NCBI RefSeq assembly: GCF_900110205.1
Contig: NZ_FOCV01000004.1
Span: forward strand, 62,001 to 126,000
Reading direction: 5' to 3'
Source: Rhizobium tibeticum
GTDB lineage: Bacteria; Pseudomonadota; Alphaproteobacteria; Rhizobiales; Rhizobiaceae
Length of the DNA stretch: 64,000 nucleotides
Below the pieces are notes generated by a model. The model was not told where the DNA came from. It saw only the letters and a program-made list of their open reading frames with translations, and ran no database searches. Below are positions 60,187 to 64,000 of the stretch, one piece after another. Both the position numbers and the translations under genes were made by a program. How positions within the stretch are numbered: the stretch's first letter is position 1; each line of letters opens with the position of its first letter.

Positions 60187-60984
60187 TTAGGCTTTCAGCA
60201 GCCACTCGTGTTCCGGCGCATTGTAGAACTTCCAGATGCGCTTTGGCCCAGCCATGACGTTCAGATAGTAGAGGTCATAGCCGTGGCAGGCCGCGCAAGG
60301 ATGGTAGCCTTTCGGCACCAGCGTCACGTCGCCGTCCTCGAGCACCATCACTTCGTCCAGCGATCGGTCGTCGGTGTAGACGCGTTGGAAGCCGAAGCCC
60401 TGCGGCGGGTTGAGGCGGTGATAGTAGGTCTCTTCCAGGAAACTCTCGTTGGGAAGATCGTCCTGATCGTGCTTGTGCGGCGGGTAGCTCGACGTGTGCC
60501 CGCCCGGCGTGATGACTTCGACGACCAACAGCGAATGCGCCGAGGCGTCGTCTTCGGGCATAATGTTGTTGACGTGGCGCACATTGGTGCCCTTGCCACG
60601 CGTCAGTGCCGGGTGGGTGCCGGGTGGAATCGCTTTCGCCTCGTAGGTGCCGCCGCCCGGAGCAGAGCAGACCGCGAGTTCGAGGTCCGTCTCGGCCGTC
60701 ACCGACCACGCGGATTCCATCGGAATATAGAGCGCATGCGGTGCACCATCGAAGGGGCTCATGCGCTCGCCCAGCGTGCCGAAATCCTTGGTGCCGGCCT
60801 TGGCCTTGCCCTTGCCGCTGACCCAGACGAGGCAAACCTCGCGTTCGCCCGTTTCTCCCGAAACGGTTTCATTGGGCCTCAACCGATGCATGTCGAAGCC
60901 GACATAGGTCCAGCCGGCATTTTCCGGCGTGACATGAGTAACGCGGCCGTGCGCGCCCGACGGTTTCACCTTGAGGTTTGGCAT
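60187..60984 (-). CDS. iolB: IolB, 5-deoxy-glucuronate isomerase
   Basis: A 265-residue protein from ATG 60984, with AAGGAGTACC upstream; a frame to 61068 lacks a site. Double-cupin fold with the metal-site segment PPHKHDQDDLPNESFLEETYYH (first 20 residues diagnostic), then FGFQRVYTDD and PKGYHPCAACHGYDLYYLNVMAG. It isomerises 5-deoxy-glucuronate to 2-deoxy-5-keto-gluconate in myo-inositol degradation. Last gene of the iolC-D-E-B order, 111 bp after iolE. Confidence 0.94.
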   Translation of the reverse strand: MPNLKVKPSGAHGRVTHVTPENAGWTYVGFDMHRLRPNETVSGETGEREVCLVWVSGKGKAKAGTKDFGTLGERMSPFDGAPHALYIPMESAWSVTAETDLELAVCSAPGGGTYEAKAIPPGTHPALTRGKGTNVRHVNNIMPEDDASAHSLLVVEVITPGGHTSSYPPHKHDQDDLPNESFLEETYYHRLNPPQGFGFQRVYTDDRSLDEVMVLEDGDVTLVPKGYHPCAACHGYDLYYLNVMAGPKRIWKFYNAPEHEWLLKA

Positions 60985-61095
60985 TCGTGGTACTCCTTGA
61001 TGATCTGGCTTTCTTGTCCTCGACCCCTCCGCGTTGCGCGAGGGGTCGTGGGAGGAGCAGAAATGCAATTGGCCACACCTGTCACGGACGGCGCG

Positions 61096-62013
61096 CTATT
61101 CCTTGGGGAAGCCTTCGGTTTCCACCGTGTAGCCGGCGGCGGTCATGACGCGCATCAGTTCGGCGTGGCCAATCTCGGCCATTTTCTGCGGCGGAGCCCT
61201 GCGCGGATCCTGTTCGGCCTCGACGACGAACCATCCCTCGTAGCCGTGATCGGCCAGCCGCTGGACGATGGCGCCGAAATCGAGCGAGCCGTCGCCCGGC
61301 ACGGTGAAAGCGCCGAGCGCCACCGCATCAAGGAAGGACTGCCGGCTGCGGTCCAACCCGTCCACCACGGGCTTGCGGATGTCCTTGACATGAACGTGGT
61401 TGATGCGGGCGTGGTGATTGCCAATGGCGCGCAACACGTCGCCGCCGGCAAAGGCCAGGTGCCCGGCATCGAGCAACAGTGGAATGCCTTGGCCGGAATT
61501 GCGCATGAAGGCGTCGAGTTCCGGCTCGGTTTCGACCACGGCGGCCATATGATGGTGATAGGAGAGCGGCATGCCCTCATCGGCACACCATTCCCCGAAC
61601 TGGGTGACACGGCGCGCATAGGCCTTCATCTCGTCGTCGGAGAGGCGCGGCTTGGTCGCAAGCGGCTTGGAACGGTCGCCCTGGATGGAGCGGCCGGTTT
61701 CGCCATAGACGATGCAGGGCGCATTGACCGCTTTGAACAGCTCGATCATCGGAGCGATGCGGTCCTTGTTGGCGGCAAGTTCCTCGTCGACCAGCGTGCC
61801 CGAGAACCAGCCGCCGCAAAGCGTCACGTCGGCGGCGCGCAGAATGGGCAGCATCTCCTTGGGATCGTTGGGGAAGCGGCGGCCCTGTTCCATGCCGGTA
61901 AAGCCCGCACTGCGCGATTGGCGCAGGCATTCCTCAAGGGATACATCGTCGCTGAGCTCCGGAAGGTCGTCGTTCCACCACGCGATCGGCGACATGCCAA
62001 GTTTGGCCTTCAT
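61096..62013 (-). CDS. iolE: IolE, inosose (2-keto-myo-inositol) dehydratase
   Basis: A 305-residue TIM-barrel protein from ATG 62013 with AAGGAGAATAT upstream; an earlier start at 62076 is not supported. Motifs include MSPIAWWNDDLPE, MEQGRRFP, PLSYHHHMAAVVE, LLLDAGHLAFAGGD and HVHVKDIR, with the metal-binding Glu/Asp/His of the xylose isomerase-like superfamily. It dehydrates scyllo-inosose to a diketo compound. It lies 67 bp after iolD. Confidence 0.95.
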   Translation of the reverse strand: MKAKLGMSPIAWWNDDLPELSDDVSLEECLRQSRSAGFTGMEQGRRFPNDPKEMLPILRAADVTLCGGWFSGTLVDEELAANKDRIAPMIELFKAVNAPCIVYGETGRSIQGDRSKPLATKPRLSDDEMKAYARRVTQFGEWCADEGMPLSYHHHMAAVVETEPELDAFMRNSGQGIPLLLDAGHLAFAGGDVLRAIGNHHARINHVHVKDIRKPVVDGLDRSRQSFLDAVALGAFTVPGDGSLDFGAIVQRLADHGYEGWFVVEAEQDPRRAPPQKMAEIGHAELMRVMTAAGYTVETEGFPKE

Positions 62014-62080
62014 CAATATTCTCCTTAAACGCATTTTCCGAAGAACGGCAATCGCTCTTCCGAAAAACGACAACAATCAA

Positions 62081-63931
62081 CTAGCTGATACGCTGGGCGG
62101 CGCGCGCTTCGACGTAGGCTTTGCGCGCCTTGTTGACCTGCTCGCGCGGGCTGACTTCGGGGACGGCAACATCCCACCAGTAGCCGCCGGCTTCCGTGGT
62201 GATCAGCGGGTCGGTGTCGATGACGAAGACCGATGTGCGGTCGTTCTTCTTCGAGTCGGCGATTGCCTTCTCGAGCTCGGCGATCGACGCGACCTTCACC
62301 GCAACGGCCCCCATGCTCTCGGCATGGCCCCGGAAATCGATCTCCGGCATCACTTCGTAGTGCGCGTCCTTCAGAAGGTTGTTGAAGTTCGCACCCCCGG
62401 TTGCCATCTGCAGGCGGTTGATGCACCCGTAGCCGCGATTGTCGAGCAGCACAATGTTGAGCTTCAGGCCGAGCATGACCGATGTCGCCAGCTCGGAATT
62501 CAGCATCATGTAGGAGCCGTCGCCGACGAGGACGAACACTTCCTTTTCGGGATGCGCCATCTTGGCGCCAAGGCCGCCGGCGATCTCGTAGCCCATGCAG
62601 GAGAAGCCGTATTCCATATGGTAGCTGCCCGGTGCGGTCGCCGGCCAGAGCTTGTGCATCTCGCCCGGCAAACCGCCCGCTGCGCAGAGGCCGATTGCCT
62701 TTTCGAGATCGATCGAGCGCGTGACCGCGCCGATCACCTGGGCGTCGGAGGGCAGGGCGGCGTTGGTGCTCGCCATCGCCTTGGCGGCTGCCTCCATCCA
62801 GACGTGCTTTTCCCGTTCGGCCTTCTCCGCCAATGCAGCCGGCGCCTTCCAGCCGGCGAGGCCGCTCGACACGGCCTTCAGGCCTTCGCGGGCGTCGGCC
62901 ACCAACGTCTGGCCGTCGTGCTTTGCGGCATCGTAGGCGGCGATGTTCAGGCCGAGAATATTCAGTTTCTCGTTCTGGAAGAGCGCCCACGAACCGGTCG
63001 TGAAGTCCTGGCAGCGCGTGCCGACCGCGATGATCAGGTCCGTTTCGACGGCAATCGCATTGGCCGCCGATGTGCCTGTGACACCAACGGAGCCAAGCGC
63101 CAGCGGATGCCGCTCGTCGATCGCCGACTTTCCGGCCTGCGTGACGACGACCGGAATGCGGTGCTCCTCGGCAAAGGCGGTCAGTTCCTTGGTCGCCTGC
63201 GAGTAGAGGACGCCGCCGCCAGCGATGATGACCGGCTTTTCGGATTTCTTGATGAGCGCAATCGCATTCGCCAGCTCATCGGCATCCGGGCGCGGACGGC
63301 GCGTCGTCCAGACGCGTTCCTCAAAGAAGCTCTCTGGATAATCGAAAGCTTCCGCCTGCACGTCCTGGCAAAGAGACAGCGTAACCGGGCCGCAATCCAG
63401 TGGATCGGTCAGCACCTGCATGGCACGCTTCAGCGCCGCGATGATCTGTTCCGGTCGCGTGATCCGATCGAAATATCGCGAAACCGGGCGGAAGGCGTCG
63501 TTGGCCGACACCGTACCATCGCCAAAATCCTCGATCTGCTGCAGCACCGGATCCGGCGCGCGGTTGGCGAAGACGTCGCCCGGCAGGAAGAGAACAGGAA
63601 TGCGATTGACGTGCGCGACGCCGGCAGCCGTCACCATGTTGAGTGCGCCGGGGCCAATGGAGGTGGTGCACGCCATGAATCGCTGGCGGAAACTCGCTTT
63701 GGCATATGCGATGGCCGCATGCGCCATGCCTTGCTCGTTGTGGGCGCGATAGGTCGGCAGTTCACCGCGCACCTGATAGAGCGCTTCGCCGATGCCGGCA
63801 ACGTTGCCGTGCCCGAAGATCGCCCAGACGCCACCGAAGACCGGCACCTTCTTGCCGTCGACGATGGTCATCTGCTTCTTGAGAAAATGCGCAACCGCCT
63901 GCGCCATCGTCAATCGTACAGTCTTGCCCAT
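62081..63931 (-). CDS. iolD: IolD, trihydroxycyclohexane-1,2-dione hydrolase
   Basis: A 616-residue TPP enzyme with GGGAGGTG 4 bp before ATG 63931. The N-terminal pyrimidine-binding domain has the family GHGNVAGIGEALYQ and HNEQGMAHAAIAYAK with the catalytic glutamate. The central domain is a Rossmann fold (PVIIAGGGVLYSQATKELT). The C-terminal PP-binding domain has LVGDGSYMMLNSELATSV and DNRGYGCINR, the GDG-N metal motif. It opens the inositol-derived ring. Length is normal. Confidence 0.95.
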   Translation of the reverse strand: MGKTVRLTMAQAVAHFLKKQMTIVDGKKVPVFGGVWAIFGHGNVAGIGEALYQVRGELPTYRAHNEQGMAHAAIAYAKASFRQRFMACTTSIGPGALNMVTAAGVAHVNRIPVLFLPGDVFANRAPDPVLQQIEDFGDGTVSANDAFRPVSRYFDRITRPEQIIAALKRAMQVLTDPLDCGPVTLSLCQDVQAEAFDYPESFFEERVWTTRRPRPDADELANAIALIKKSEKPVIIAGGGVLYSQATKELTAFAEEHRIPVVVTQAGKSAIDERHPLALGSVGVTGTSAANAIAVETDLIIAVGTRCQDFTTGSWALFQNEKLNILGLNIAAYDAAKHDGQTLVADAREGLKAVSSGLAGWKAPAALAEKAEREKHVWMEAAAKAMASTNAALPSDAQVIGAVTRSIDLEKAIGLCAAGGLPGEMHKLWPATAPGSYHMEYGFSCMGYEIAGGLGAKMAHPEKEVFVLVGDGSYMMLNSELATSVMLGLKLNIVLLDNRGYGCINRLQMATGGANFNNLLKDAHYEVMPEIDFRGHAESMGAVAVKVASIAELEKAIADSKKNDRTSVFVIDTDPLITTEAGGYWWDVAVPEVSPREQVNKARKAYVEARAAQRIS

Positions 63932-63954
63932 GGGGCACCTCCCAAATGCTCTAA

Positions 63955-64000
63955 TTAATGTAGGCCGCGGGTTTTCAACCAGGCCTCGGTCAATTGGCGG
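63955..64000 (-). CDS. iolC: 3' end of iolC, 5-dehydro-2-deoxygluconokinase (partial)
   Basis: A minus-strand frame enters from the right edge and ends RQLTEAWLKTRGLH with TAA at 63957-63955, 23 bp before the iolD start. The iolC-iolD order of rhizobia predicts IolC here. Only 14 residues are visible, so identity is from context. Iol regulator sites, if any, lie beyond the window. Confidence 0.55.
   Translation of the reverse strand, partial: RQLTEAWLKTRGLH

Noticed and set aside
60208..63958. Two long plus-strand frames across the iol genes
   Set aside because: Antisense shadows of iolB, iolE and iolD, which are complete with good ribosome binding sites.
1..64000. tRNA, rRNA, CRISPR arrays, insertion sequences or integrase genes
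   Set aside because: I read the intergenic regions for cloverleaf ends, direct-repeat spacers, terminal inverted repeats and transposase motifs, and found none convincing.

Overview
The window is a GC-rich chromosomal segment from a member of the Rhizobiaceae, most likely Sinorhizobium/Ensifer. The basis is recalled gene order: feuN-feuP-feuQ, then a lipoprotein gene, cycHJKL, degP1, a two-component pair, glnE and a PleC-type kinase. A chromosomal iolCDEB-type inositol operon at the right end fits the same group. Genes are dense, starts often overlap the preceding stop, and TTG/GTG starts recur. I see no rRNA, tRNA, CRISPR array, insertion sequence or replication origin.

Left part (1-20.9 kb): a broken fragment of a phage/gene-transfer-agent major tail protein, then the FeuN/FeuP/FeuQ osmosensory and cyclic-glucan control module. 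Next come a small lipoprotein gene, the cytochrome c maturation operon cycHJKL (each start overlaps the previous stop), an MFS permease, the DegP protease with its own terminator, an OmpR/EnvZ-like pair, glnE (GS adenylyltransferase), a PleC/DivJ-type cell-cycle kinase and pepN.

Middle (20.9-44.1 kb): mostly housekeeping and transport genes. There are two DMT exporters (one divergent from an Lrp regulator), an unusual family-4 uracil-DNA glycosylase, a YegD-like Hsp70, an RND efflux pump with its adaptor, an atypical SDR and ETF-ubiquinone oxidoreductase behind a LiuR-like operator. These are followed by MgtE with a hairpin leader, a quinone-oxidoreductase/HxlR divergent pair, an MFS exporter, a diacylglycerol-kinase-like enzyme, and a glutamine-synthetase-like gene divergent from a class III aminotransferase (a polyamine-type pair).

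Right part (44.1-64 kb): an envelope glycosylation group (ArnT-like GT, ArnC/RgtE-like GT2, a PF03706 membrane protein), then an ECF42 sigma factor with three tandem DGPF/YCII genes. Next are AMP nucleosidase, a YfcG-like GST, a DUF2147 protein, a one-repeat Sel1 protein with a long structured leader, HisC-like aminotransferase, two PilZ-type proteins (one with a degenerate motif), a host-attachment-family protein, a C-terminally short LysR, several small proteins including a 52-residue cysteine-rich one, an AraC regulator and a DUF1127 protein. The segment ends with iolB, iolE, iolD and the tail of iolC, which together degrade myo-inositol.

No clearly new multi-gene system stands out. The most unusual signals are RNA leaders (mgtE, Sel1 gene), family members lacking canonical residues (UDG, SDR, second PilZ), and the small unannotated-looking proteins.
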